Source: Pseudacidovorax sp. (GTDB lineage: Bacteria; Pseudomonadota; Gammaproteobacteria; Burkholderiales; Burkholderiaceae_C). From it: a stretch of DNA of 64,000 nucleotides. Below, piece by piece: positions 26,400 through 35,787 of the stretch. The first letter of the stretch is position 1; the number at the start of each line of letters is the position of its first letter. Both the position numbers and the translations under genes were made by a program. The notes below the pieces were generated by a model, which did not search any database, was not told the origin of the DNA, and saw nothing but the letters and a program-made list of their open reading frames with translations. The stretch spans positions 1 to 64,000 of the forward strand of contig NZ_JAGOPN010000002.1 in NCBI RefSeq assembly GCF_017991995.1, given 5' to 3'.

Positions 26400-26526
26400 T
26401 CAAAGGTCTTGCTCGGAACGGCTCCTTTGCGGATACCGGACCCGGAACTGCCGGAAGCTTGCGCTTCGTACTGACGACAGGACCGACAGCGCCGGCGTGG
26501 GGCCGGGCCGGGAGCTACTCCCCTTC
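26400..26526 (-). promoter_or_regulatory. yybP-ykoY manganese riboswitch
   Basis: On the minus strand the leader begins AAGGGGAGTAGCTCCC, continues with GTCCTGTCGTCAGTACG and closes with GAGCAAGACCTTTGATG. The GGGGAGUAGC start, the internal GUCGUCAGUACG and the closing AGACCUUUG that pairs with AAGGGG are hallmarks of the yybP-ykoY class, which binds Mn2+ and switches on exporters. The gene downstream is a TerC-family protein, the classical partner. Confidence 0.88.
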
Positions 26527-26652
26527 GAACGGCGCGATTGGAACACAGCGCCCTCGCGAGGCGCAAGGCGGGAACCATGGCGATAAGATCGCCGGCCCTC
26601 ATTTCGATCAAGACGGCATTCCGGCCGTCGCGGTCGCCACGTTTCCTCCTGC

Positions 26653-27129
26653 ATGGCCGGCATCCACATCACCGACATCGAGGCCGCCATCAACCACTGG
26701 CGGCGACTGAAGCCATCGCCCGACGGCATCAGCCTGGCACCCGAGGTGCGCGCGCTGGCCGAGGTCTATGCGCTGATGGTCTTCCACCGCGAGGACGAGG
26801 CCGACGAGTTCGGCTTTCCGCCGAAGGCCTGGGCGGCGTGGGCGGCCTGGTATGAGACCACCCCTGACACGCCCTGCATCGCCATCTGCTCGACCAGCCA
26901 GGGCGACGACGAATGCAAGGGCTGCGGACGCAGCTTCGACGAGGTGCAGCACTGGCCGGCGATGAGCCCGGCCGAGAAGCGGCAGACCTGGCGCCGCATC
27001 ACCATGCAGGACACGGCGTGGCGCTTCAACCGCTATGCCGAACGTGCGCGTGAGGCGGATGCGCCTGCCGCAGACGAGCCACCGCCCTCGGACCCCGCCG
27101 CGCCGGCGGTCGGCGATCCGACGCCCTGA
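26653..27129 (+). CDS. DUF3717/DUF1289 fusion protein
   Basis: 158 residues. The N-terminal part (ITDIEAAINHWRRLKPSPDG, to about residue 70) matches DUF3717. Residues about 72-120 match DUF1289, with cysteines in PCIAICSTSQGDDECKGCGR suited to bind zinc or an iron-sulfur cluster, followed by WPAMSPAEKRQTWRRI. The tail is Pro/Ala-rich. Function of either domain is unknown to me. It is divergent from the riboswitch leader and 18 bp upstream of a small zinc-ribbon protein. Confidence 0.85.
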   Translation: MAGIHITDIEAAINHWRRLKPSPDGISLAPEVRALAEVYALMVFHREDEADEFGFPPKAWAAWAAWYETTPDTPCIAICSTSQGDDECKGCGRSFDEVQHWPAMSPAEKRQTWRRITMQDTAWRFNRYAERAREADAPAADEPPPSDPAAPAVGDPTP

Positions 27130-27147
27130 CCGAATCCCCGTACGCCC

Positions 27148-27453
27148 ATGCGCCGCCTCGCCCAGGCCCCCAATCTGGCATTGGCCACCCTGTGGGCCGA
27201 TGCCCTGCGGGCACAGGGGCTGTCGGTGAGCGTGCAGCGCGAGTACCTGGGCGCCGCCGCAGGCCAGTTGCCGCCGGACCAGTGCCTACCGGAGCTGTGG
27301 GTCGAGCACGACGACGACCACAGCCGCGCCCTGCGCCTGCTGGGCGCGCTGCAGCGACCCCCGCAGCGCCAGTGGCACTGCCGCTGCGGGGAGTTCGTGG
27401 AAGGCGGCTTCGAGCAGTGCTGGAACTGCGGCGCGCCGATGCCGGGGCTTTGA
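27148..27453 (+). CDS. DUF2007-like protein with C-terminal zinc ribbon
   Basis: 101 residues. The N-terminal half (ALATLWADALRAQGLSVSVQ, then LPELWVEHDDDHSRALRLL) has the ACT-like alternation of the putative signal-transducing DUF2007 family. The C-terminus CRCGEFVEGGFEQCWNCG supplies four cysteines for a zinc ribbon. It is probably cotranscribed with the DUF3717/DUF1289 gene. The 108-bp repeat follows its stop. Confidence 0.8.
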   Translation: MRRLAQAPNLALATLWADALRAQGLSVSVQREYLGAAAGQLPPDQCLPELWVEHDDDHSRALRLLGALQRPPQRQWHCRCGEFVEGGFEQCWNCGAPMPGL

Positions 27454-27510
27454 GCGCCCTACTGCCCCCCAACAGCTCTACGTAGGCAGTCGCCGAGGGC
27501 TCTCGGCACG

Positions 27511-27618
27511 CCACGCCAGGGCACCCGAGGAACTGGCTCCGCCAGGCCTCTGGGTGCGCCCCCCTCCGAGCCGAAGGCGACAGAGAGGGGGGAGCCGCGA
27601 AGCGGCATGGGGGGTGTT
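27511..27618. repeat. 108-bp dispersed intergenic repeat, copy 2
   Basis: Same length and orientation as 24451-24558, with about ten substitutions. Compensatory structure is kept: CCCCCCTC/GAGGGGGG and GCCGC-GAA-GCGGC. It sits between the converging DUF2007-like gene and yaeQ, ending at the yaeQ stop. Confidence 0.85.
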
Positions 27619-28177
27619 CATTTCAAGCGCTGTGGCTCGATGTCGACGGAGCGCTCGCCGTCGCCAAGCATCAGCACGCCCTCCTGGACCGTGGCCTGCA
27701 ACTGCATGCTGCGCTGGGCCAGGGCCGACAGTTGCTGCGAGGCCGCCGTGGGAATGCGCCACACCTGCAGGTTCTGCGGCCGGGTCAGCTTGGTCTCGAT
27801 GCCGCGCCACCAGACCTCGGCGGAGCTGGCGAAGGCGTAAACCACCACCTGGTCCGCCTTGCCGCAGGCCTTGGTCACCGGCTTGTCCTCGGGCTGGCCC
27901 ACCTCGATCCACAGCCGCGCACGGCCAGTGAAGTCGCGCAGCCAGACGTCGGGCTCGTCCGGGTCGGACAGGCCGGCGCCGAAGGCCAGCTGGCCGTCGC
28001 CGCCGCACATGGCCTGCAGCTGGTGCGCCTGCAGGGCCAGGGCCGCCAGGCGGATCATCATCCGCTCGTCGGTCTCGCTCGGGTGGCGGGCCAGGGTCAG
28101 CGCATGGTCGGCGTAGTAGCCGTGGTCGATGTCGGCCACGGCCAGGTTGGCCTTGAAGATGGTGGACTTGAGCGCCA

Positions 28178-28178
<1 letters not shown>
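27618..28178 (-). CDS. yaeQ: YaeQ family protein
   Basis: 186 residues with the family start MALKSTIFKANLAVADIDHG and the PD-(D/E)XK-like pattern in YYADHALTLARHPSETDERMM and LWIEVGQPEDKPVTKAC (W-x-E-x-G-x-P-x-x-x-x-x-x-K). YaeQ proteins have a restriction-endonuclease-like fold but no proven activity. The ATG overlaps the purB stop (TGATG at 28176-28180), so it is translated with purB. Confidence 0.93.
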
Positions 28179-29632
<1,454 letters not shown>

Positions 29633-29686
29633 CTAGAATCCGCCGCGCCCCGCCTCCCCTGGCCCACTTTCGAGGATCCTGCCTGC

Positions 29687-30301
29687 ATGAAACTCATCGG
29701 ATCGACGTCCAGCCCCTACGTGCGTAAGGTGCGCGTCGTCATGGCCGAGAAGCGCCTGGACTACGAGTTCGTGCAGGAAGACGTGTGGGCCGACGACACC
29801 ACCATCGCCACCTCCAACCCCCTGGGCAAGGTGCCCTGCCTGGTGATGGACGGCGGCGACGCCATGTTCGACTCGCGCGTGATCGTCGAGTACCTCGACA
29901 CCCTGTCGCCGGTGGGCAAGCTCATCCCCGCCTCGGGCCGGGAGCGCGCCGAGGTGAAGACCTGGGAAGCCCTGGCCGACGGCGTGATGGACGCCGGGGT
30001 GCTCTGGCGCATGGAAGCCGTCTGGCCCAAGCGCGCCGACAGCGAGCGCAGCCAGGCCTGGATGGACCGCCAGCGCGGCAAGGTCGAGGCCGGCATCGCC
30101 GCCATGGCCAAGGGCCTGGGCGACAAGCCCTTCTGCAGCGGCATCCATCTGAGCCTCTCGGACATCGCGGTCGTTTGCGCCCTGGACTGGATCGGCTTCC
30201 GTTTTCCCGACCTGGACTGGCGGGCGGAGCATCCTTCGCTGGCCCGCCTGTGCGACAAGCTCCACCAGCGGCCGAGCATCAAGGACACGGCCCCTCGCTG
30301 A
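29687..30301 (+). CDS. Glutathione S-transferase family protein
   Basis: 204 residues: a thioredoxin-like N-terminal domain (MKLIGSTSSPYVRKVRVVMA, with SSPYVRKV as the catalytic-Ser motif and GKVPCLVMDGG and FDSRVIVEYLD for glutathione binding) and a helical C-terminal domain (about 85-204, FCSGIHLSLSDIAVVCALDW). It resembles the YibF group. The start at 29687 is the conserved family start. It is divergent from purB with 114 bp between. The substrate is unknown. Confidence 0.92.
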   Translation: MKLIGSTSSPYVRKVRVVMAEKRLDYEFVQEDVWADDTTIATSNPLGKVPCLVMDGGDAMFDSRVIVEYLDTLSPVGKLIPASGRERAEVKTWEALADGVMDAGVLWRMEAVWPKRADSERSQAWMDRQRGKVEAGIAAMAKGLGDKPFCSGIHLSLSDIAVVCALDWIGFRFPDLDWRAEHPSLARLCDKLHQRPSIKDTAPR

Positions 30302-30341
30302 GCGCCGCCTCACCCGTCGCAGCGGCGCCCCTGCACCAAAG

Positions 30342-30366
30342 AAAAAGGCGCGATGGAAATCGCGCC
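30342..30366 (-). terminator. Intrinsic terminator on the minus strand
   Basis: GGCGCGAT-TTCC-ATCGCGCC followed by TTTTTCTTT when read on the minus strand (perfect 8-bp stem). No protein gene on the minus strand is upstream; it lies 45 bp past the structured RNA candidate at 30412-30520 and would be a back-up terminator for that transcript, while shielding the GST gene. Confidence 0.8.
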
Positions 30367-30411
30367 TCGGGGAGGGCACTGCGACGCTGCCGGGCACCAG
30401 TGCCAATTGTT

Positions 30412-30520
30412 AAAAAGATGCTGCGAGATATCCCGACACGAAGGAGGGAGGGAGGGAGGAGGAGAAGAGTCGCCTCGGGATGCTTCGACCGGCTCTGAAT
30501 CCGGAAGATCTCGCAGCATC
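30412..30520 (-). ncRNA. Structured small RNA candidate with CCUCCUCCC loop
   Basis: On the minus strand, GATGCTGCGAGAT (30520-30508) pairs perfectly with ATCTCGCAGCATC (30429-30417), which is followed by TTTTT. Inside this 13-bp closing stem are a CCGG/CCGG hairpin (30489-30504) and a 7-bp stem ATCCCGA/TCGGGAT (arms 30475-30481 and 30430-30436) whose loop is CU-rich and contains CCTCCTCCC repeated as CCCTCCCTCCC. CU-rich loops of this kind act as anti-Shine-Dalgarno sites in known alpha- and betaproteobacterial sRNAs. A second terminator follows at 30342-30366. No protein frame here looks genuine. The 5' end could lie further upstream. Confidence 0.65.
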
Positions 30521-30717
30521 GAAAACCGTTGAGGGGAATGGTCCGCGCTCACCCTTTCTCCGAGCGTAGGCCGACTTCCATGGTTCCCGTGGGAGTCTGT
30601 AAATTTCCGTAAGCCCGTCTTCGCGGCACGGCGGAAGACCCCGCGGCGGCTCGGACAACGGCACCGATGCACCCGGGCGACCGGGACAATGCAAGGTTCA
30701 CCCACAGACCTTCGGAC
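30521..30717. promoter_or_regulatory. Spacer holding the sRNA promoter and ferritin-like gene leader
   Basis: About 200 bp without a gene. It must contain the minus-strand promoter of the small RNA candidate and the plus-strand start of the diiron protein gene. TTTACA near 30595-30600 (minus strand) is a possible -35, but no matching -10 is convincing. Confidence 0.3.
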
Positions 30718-31581
30718 ATGCTTTACCCCGATCTCTTCAAGCAGCTCGAATCGGTTCGCTGGGACATGGCGACCGACATCCCCTGGCAGGACTTCGATGG
30801 CGCGCGCCTGTCCGACGAACAGGCGCAGACCATCAAGATGAATGCCATCACCGAATGGGCGGCGCTGCCGGCGACCGAGATGTTCCTTCGGGACAACCGG
30901 CACGACAGCGACTTCAGCGCCTTCATGTCCATCTGGTTCTTCGAGGAACAGAAACACTCGCTGGTGCTGATGGAATACCTGCGGCGCTTCCGGCCCGACT
31001 GCGTGCCCAGCGAGGAAGAACTCCATCAGGTGCGCTTCGACTTCGACCCCGCGCCGCCGCTGGAGACGCTGATGCTGCACTTCTGCGGCGAGATCCGGCT
31101 GAACCACTGGTACCGCCGCGCGGCCGAGTGGCACAGCGAGCCGGTCATCAAGCACATCTACACCACGCTCTCGCAGGACGAGGCGCGCCACGGCGGCGCC
31201 TACCTGCGCTACATGCGCCGGGCGCTCGAGAAGTGCGGCGACGAGGCCCGCGCGGCCTTCGCCAAGGTCGGCGTGCTGATGGCCAGCGCCCGCCGCACCG
31301 CCCAGGCGCTGCACCCGACCAACCTGCACGTCAACAAGGCGCTGTTCCCGCGCGACACGGTGCAAAGCCGCATGCCCGATCCGGACTGGCTGGAACACTG
31401 GCTCGACCAGCAGATCCGCTTCGACGCCGTGTGGGAAGGCAAGGTGGGCGAGCGCATCCTGCACAACCTGGGGCTGCTGTTCAACCGCAGCTTCAAGACG
31501 GTGCAGGACCTGAATCGCTACCGCAAGGAACTGACGAGCCGGATCGGCTCGCCGGCCGGACCCGCCCCGCAGGGCACCTGA
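30718..31581 (+). CDS. Ferritin-like diiron protein
   Basis: 287 residues from the ATG at 30718 (MLYPDLFKQLESVRW; an ATG 17 codons upstream is less likely). Diiron ligands of the ferritin-like superfamily are visible: E in ITEWAALPATEMFL, FFEEQKHSLVLMEYLRRF (E-x-x-H), a second E in HFCGEIRLNHWY, and LSQDEARHGGAYLRYM (E-x-x-H). The arrangement is like acyl-ACP desaturase or stress-induced di-iron proteins, but the reaction is unknown. Plus-strand gene with no close partner. Confidence 0.82.
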   Translation: MLYPDLFKQLESVRWDMATDIPWQDFDGARLSDEQAQTIKMNAITEWAALPATEMFLRDNRHDSDFSAFMSIWFFEEQKHSLVLMEYLRRFRPDCVPSEEELHQVRFDFDPAPPLETLMLHFCGEIRLNHWYRRAAEWHSEPVIKHIYTTLSQDEARHGGAYLRYMRRALEKCGDEARAAFAKVGVLMASARRTAQALHPTNLHVNKALFPRDTVQSRMPDPDWLEHWLDQQIRFDAVWEGKVGERILHNLGLLFNRSFKTVQDLNRYRKELTSRIGSPAGPAPQGT

Positions 31582-31639
31582 GCCGCACTCGGCCGCTGCG
31601 CCCGGATCGGCCCGGGGCGGAAGCCGTCGGGGCAGGCCT

Positions 31640-32917
31640 TCAGCGGCGTTCCACCGCGAAGGGCGACAGGCCCAGCGCACCGCGCAGGGGTCCGACCGCC
31701 GCCTGCGCGGCGTCGCGCGTGGCATAGGGGCCGACCTGCACCTTGTGCGCCCCCGCTTCTTCGACGATGCGCAGGCGGCCCGCCAGTTCGGGCTGGGAGG
31801 CGGCCACGCGCGCCAGCAGCGTCTGCGCCCCATCGCGTTCGCGGAAGGCACCGAGTTGCATCCATACGCCTGCAGCGATGGCTGACGAGGCAGACGCTGC
31901 CGCGCCTGCGGCGGACGGTGGCGACACGCCAGGGGCGGCCGCCGAGCCGGGCAGCGTTGCGGTCGGTGCAGCAGGCGAGGCTGGCGCAGCAGCCGCGGGC
32001 GCCGGCACAGGCGCTGGCGTCATCGGCGCCAGGGGCGCGACTTCCATGTTGCGGAAACGCGGCGGCGGCTCGGCGGGCAGTGACGCTGCAGGCGCAATGG
32101 CTGCTGGCAGTTCGGGCCCCGCTGGTGCAGGTGCCGCATCGCTGGTCACGGCCGTGGACGCCTGGGCCAGCCGCCAGACCGGCACGGGTGCGGATGTCGA
32201 AGGCGACGCCGCTGCGTTCGCCGGGACCGCCACGACCGGCTGCACCCAGGCCGCCGGCACTGGCACTGGCACGGCCTCGGCCTGCGCCGACGACGCCACC
32301 GCTCGTGACGACGCGACGGCCGTCGGCGCCGCGGCCAGCTGCGTGTCCGACGGCCGGCGCCAGGCGCCGGTGCGGATCGCCTCGTTGGTCAGCCGCTCCA
32401 CTTCCACCGGCGCCACGCCGCGCAGCAGGTCCAGCCGCAGCGCCGCCGTGTAGCTCAGGTCGATGATGCGGTCGTCGCGGAAGGGGCCGCGGTCGTTCAC
32501 CCGCACGATCACCTCGCGCCCGTTGGCCGGGTTGCGCACCCGCGCGTAACTCGGCAACGGCATGGTGCGATGGGCGGCCGTCATGGCATACATGTCGTAG
32601 GGCTCGCCGTTCGCGGTGGAGCGCGCATGGAAACCCTGGCCGTACCAGGAGGCCAGGCCGCGCTCGACCAGCGGCCGGTCGTCGGTGAGGGGCGTGTAGC
32701 TGCGGCCGGCGACGGTGTAGGGCCGGCTGGTCCCGCCCTCTGCGCGGATGGGCTCGACGCGAGGCTCGGCATCGGGCGTCTGCGCCAGGCCCGCGGGTGG
32801 ATTGCGGGGCGGGCCATCGCGCGGCGCACTGGCGCATCCGGCCAGCACGGCGGCGACGCAGGCCGCCGTCCAGGTCGCCCACCGCAAAGGCATGCCGACG
32901 AGCGCGTGGCCGCGCAT
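31640..32917 (-). CDS. rlpA: RlpA family lipoprotein with SPOR domain
   Basis: 425 residues. A lipobox LAGC follows a signal segment (ATWTAACVAAVLAGCASAP). The double-psi beta-barrel domain is at about 90-185: GLASWYGQGFHARSTANGEP, then MPLPSYARVRN and VRVNDRGPFRDDRIIDLSY with the catalytic Asp. A long Ala/Pro-rich linker follows, then a C-terminal SPOR domain (GVWMQLGAFRERDGAQTLLA) that binds denuded septal glycan. It cleaves naked glycan strands during daughter cell separation. The ATG at 32917 lies 7 bp after the glnE stop; an ATG at 32893 is possible. Confidence 0.9.
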   Translation of the reverse strand: MRGHALVGMPLRWATWTAACVAAVLAGCASAPRDGPPRNPPAGLAQTPDAEPRVEPIRAEGGTSRPYTVAGRSYTPLTDDRPLVERGLASWYGQGFHARSTANGEPYDMYAMTAAHRTMPLPSYARVRNPANGREVIVRVNDRGPFRDDRIIDLSYTAALRLDLLRGVAPVEVERLTNEAIRTGAWRRPSDTQLAAAPTAVASSRAVASSAQAEAVPVPVPAAWVQPVVAVPANAAASPSTSAPVPVWRLAQASTAVTSDAAPAPAGPELPAAIAPAASLPAEPPPRFRNMEVAPLAPMTPAPVPAPAAAAPASPAAPTATLPGSAAAPGVSPPSAAGAAASASSAIAAGVWMQLGAFRERDGAQTLLARVAASQPELAGRLRIVEEAGAHKVQVGPYATRDAAQAAVGPLRGALGLSPFAVERR

Positions 32918-32924
32918 GCCCGCC

Positions 32925-35660
32925 TCAGCCAAAGACCGCCTCCCACAGCGCCAGCATGGCGGCGCGCTCGCGGGCCGCCAGCTCGGGCGACACCTGCGTG
33001 GGCGCCTCGTCCAAGCGCGCGCGGTGCTGCAGGCGGCGCAGCTCGCGGTAGGCATCGCCGGCTGCGCGGCCCACGCCGGCCGGCAGCAGGCCGGCGGCCT
33101 CGGCGCGTTGCAGCAGCGCGATGTTGCCCACGTTGTCCAGCAGCGCCGGTACCTCGCCCGAATGGGCCAGCACCAGGTACTGCACGGCGAACTCGGCGTC
33201 CACCATGCCGCCCGCGCTGTGCTTGACGTCGAAGCGGCCAGGGCGCACCGGGTGGGCGGCGCGCACCTTCTCGCGCATGGCGACGATCTCCTTGCGCAGG
33301 GCGGCACGGTCACGCGGGGCGGCGATGACGGCGTGACGCACCGCGTTGAAGCGCGCGCCCAGCTCCGCGCTGCCCAGCACATAGCGGGCGCGGGTCATGG
33401 CCTGGTGTTCCCAGGTCCAGGCGGTGTTGCTGCCGCGGCCCAGCTGGTACTTCTCGTAGGCGTCGAAGGTGATGGTCAGCAGGCCCGAGTTGCCGTTGGG
33501 CCGCAGCGCCGTGTCGATCTCGAACAGGTCGCCTTCGCGCGTCTTGATGGTCAGCCAGTTGATGAGCTTGCGCACGTAGGCCGCGTAGACCTCGGGCGCG
33601 CGCTCGTCCTCGTCTTCATAGACGAAGACGATGTCCAGGTCGCTGCCGTAGCCCAGCTCCTTGCCGCCGAGCTTGCCGTAGCCGATGACGGCGAAGCGCG
33701 GTAGCTCGCGGTGGCGATTGCGCACATGCGGCCAGCACCAGCGCGCGGTGATGGCCAGCACGGTGTCGGCCAGCGCACTCAGGTCGTCGGCCACTTGCTC
33801 CACCGTCAGCCGGCCTTCGAGGTCGCGCGCCAGGATGCGGAAGACTTCGGCATGGTGGGCGCGGCGCAACAGGTTCATCAGCGCCTCCTCATCGGCCTCG
33901 CCGGTGCGCGAGAGCGAGCGGTGGCGGGCTTCCAGTTCGGCGTCGAACTCGATGGCCGAGAAGCGCGCGGCCAGCATGTCGGGGCTGGCGAGTTCGTCGA
34001 TGACGCCGGGGTGCTGCAGCAGGTAGCGCGCCGGCCACTTGGCCGCGCCCAGCAGGCGCAGCAGGCGCTCGTGCACGCCGGGGCGCTCGACCAGCAGCGC
34101 CAGGTAGCTTTCGCGGCGCAGCAGCGGCTCGATCCAGTCGGCCCATCGGAGCGCCGCGTCCACGGGATGGGCACAACGGTCGCCTGCGGTCGAGGCCTCG
34201 GCCTCCTGCAGCCAGCGGCCGGTGCGGATCACCAGTTGCCGCAGCCGCGCGCGGGCCTCGTCGCGCAGGGCGGCGATGCGCGGGTTGTCCGCCCAATGGC
34301 GCACGCGCTCGGCGAAGGGCGCGGGCAGGCTGGCCAGCAGCTCACCCAGATCCTGCGGCGCCGCACGCTGGCCGGCGCCGCCGCGCTGGCAGCTGCCGCC
34401 GCTGCAGCGCTTTTCGCCGCCGAGCAGCGTGTCGAATTCCTGGGCCACGAACTCGCGGTAGGTGTCCAGCTTCTCCAGGAAGGCACAGCAGTCCGGAAAG
34501 TCCAGCGTGGCGGAGATCCAGCGCAGGTCTTCGTCGGCCACGGGCAGCATGTGGGTCTGCTGGTCGTCCAGGTACTGGATGCGGTGCTCCACCTGGCGCA
34601 GGAAGCGGTAGGCGCGGTCGAGCTCGTCGGCCGTGGCCTGGGGCATGAGGCCGGCACGCGCCAGACGCTGCAGGGCGTCGAGCGTGGGCCGCGTGCGCAG
34701 CTCCGGAAACTGCCCGCCGCGCACCACCTGCAGCAGCTGCACGATGAATTCGATCTCGCGGATGCCGCCGCGCGAGAGCTTGACGTCATTGGCCCGCTCG
34801 GGTCGGCCAGCGCTGCGGCGCATGGCCTGCTCGCGGATCTGGCGGTGCAGCGAACGCAGCGCGTCGAACACGCTGTAGTCCAGGTAGCGGCGGAAGACGA
34901 AGGGCAGCACCACGCCGCGCAGGGCCTGGGCGCTGCCCGATTCGATGGCCGCCGTGGGCGCCACCACGCGGCTCTTGAGCCAGGCGAAGCGTTCCCATTC
35001 GCGGCCCTGGACCTGGAAGTACTCCTCCAGGGCATCGAGCGAGACCACGCTGGGGCCCGAGTTGCCGTTGGGCCGCAGCGCCAGGTCGACGCGAAAGACG
35101 AAGCCGTGCTCGGTCGTGTCGCCCACCAGCTGGTAGATGCGCTTGACCGCGCGACCGAAGTAATCCTGGTTGGCGATGCTGCCGCGGCCCTGGGCGTCGC
35201 CGGCGGTGTCGCCGTCCTGGTCGTACAGGTAGATGAGGTCGATGTCGCTGGAGACGTTGAGCTCGCGCGCGCCCAGCTTGCCCATGCCCACGATCCACAG
35301 CTGGGCCCGCTGGCCGTCGGCGGTGCGTGGCGCGCCATGCACGGCGTCGAGTTCGGCGCAGGCCTCGCGGCAGGCGGTGTCGAGGGCGAACTCGGCCAGC
35401 TCGGTGACGGCCAGCAGCACTTCCTCGAGGGGCGCGCGCTCATCGCAGTCGCGGGCGATCAGGCGCTCCATGACCAGCTGGCGCACGATGCGCAGCGCAT
35501 CGCCCGTGGGCCGGCCGGCCGCGCGCAATGCGGCGAGCGCGCTCTCCATATGGGGGCGGCGGGGCGCCCCGGGGGGCAGCAGCGTCAGTTCGTCGGCGTA
35601 GCGCCGGCGCAGCCGCTGCACGAAACGAGAGCCCGATGAAAGCCCTCGCGAGGGCGGCAT
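32925..35660 (-). CDS. glnE: Bifunctional glutamine synthetase adenylyltransferase/adenylyl-removing enzyme
   Basis: 911 residues from the ATG at 35660 (MPPSRGLSSGSRFVQRLRRR), the normal length. Two nucleotidyltransferase domains occur in order: GMGKLGARELNVSSDIDLIY (deadenylylating half) and GYGKLGGKELGYGSDLDIVF (adenylylating half), each with two metal-binding Asp, separated by a helical regulatory region. Between them is a Cys/Gly-rich insert of about 15 residues (GGEKRCSGGSCQRGGAG). It tunes glutamine synthetase in response to PII. The open frame continues into the divergent yhdP gene but that part is not conserved coding. It precedes rlpA by 7 bp. Confidence 0.95.
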   Translation of the reverse strand: MPPSRGLSSGSRFVQRLRRRYADELTLLPPGAPRRPHMESALAALRAAGRPTGDALRIVRQLVMERLIARDCDERAPLEEVLLAVTELAEFALDTACREACAELDAVHGAPRTADGQRAQLWIVGMGKLGARELNVSSDIDLIYLYDQDGDTAGDAQGRGSIANQDYFGRAVKRIYQLVGDTTEHGFVFRVDLALRPNGNSGPSVVSLDALEEYFQVQGREWERFAWLKSRVVAPTAAIESGSAQALRGVVLPFVFRRYLDYSVFDALRSLHRQIREQAMRRSAGRPERANDVKLSRGGIREIEFIVQLLQVVRGGQFPELRTRPTLDALQRLARAGLMPQATADELDRAYRFLRQVEHRIQYLDDQQTHMLPVADEDLRWISATLDFPDCCAFLEKLDTYREFVAQEFDTLLGGEKRCSGGSCQRGGAGQRAAPQDLGELLASLPAPFAERVRHWADNPRIAALRDEARARLRQLVIRTGRWLQEAEASTAGDRCAHPVDAALRWADWIEPLLRRESYLALLVERPGVHERLLRLLGAAKWPARYLLQHPGVIDELASPDMLAARFSAIEFDAELEARHRSLSRTGEADEEALMNLLRRAHHAEVFRILARDLEGRLTVEQVADDLSALADTVLAITARWCWPHVRNRHRELPRFAVIGYGKLGGKELGYGSDLDIVFVYEDEDERAPEVYAAYVRKLINWLTIKTREGDLFEIDTALRPNGNSGLLTITFDAYEKYQLGRGSNTAWTWEHQAMTRARYVLGSAELGARFNAVRHAVIAAPRDRAALRKEIVAMREKVRAAHPVRPGRFDVKHSAGGMVDAEFAVQYLVLAHSGEVPALLDNVGNIALLQRAEAAGLLPAGVGRAAGDAYRELRRLQHRARLDEAPTQVSPELAARERAAMLALWEAVFG

Positions 35661-35787
35661 GGCGGCCGACGAGACAGCCGGCTGCGCATGCTCCGAAATC
35701 GGACGGTTTGAGGGGCCTTCTCCGCCGGCCGGCTCGGAACCGGGCCAGGGGCGGCCGGTCATAATTTCCGACACAGCGCGATCCTTC

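Noticed and set aside
26280-26611. Short frames across 26280-26611
   Set aside because: They lie in the manganese riboswitch and its platform; the RNA signature explains the region.
30410-30694. 94-codon minus-strand frame in the sRNA region
   Set aside because: Sequence is Pro/Ser/Arg-rich without domain; the strong stems and terminators favour a non-coding RNA.
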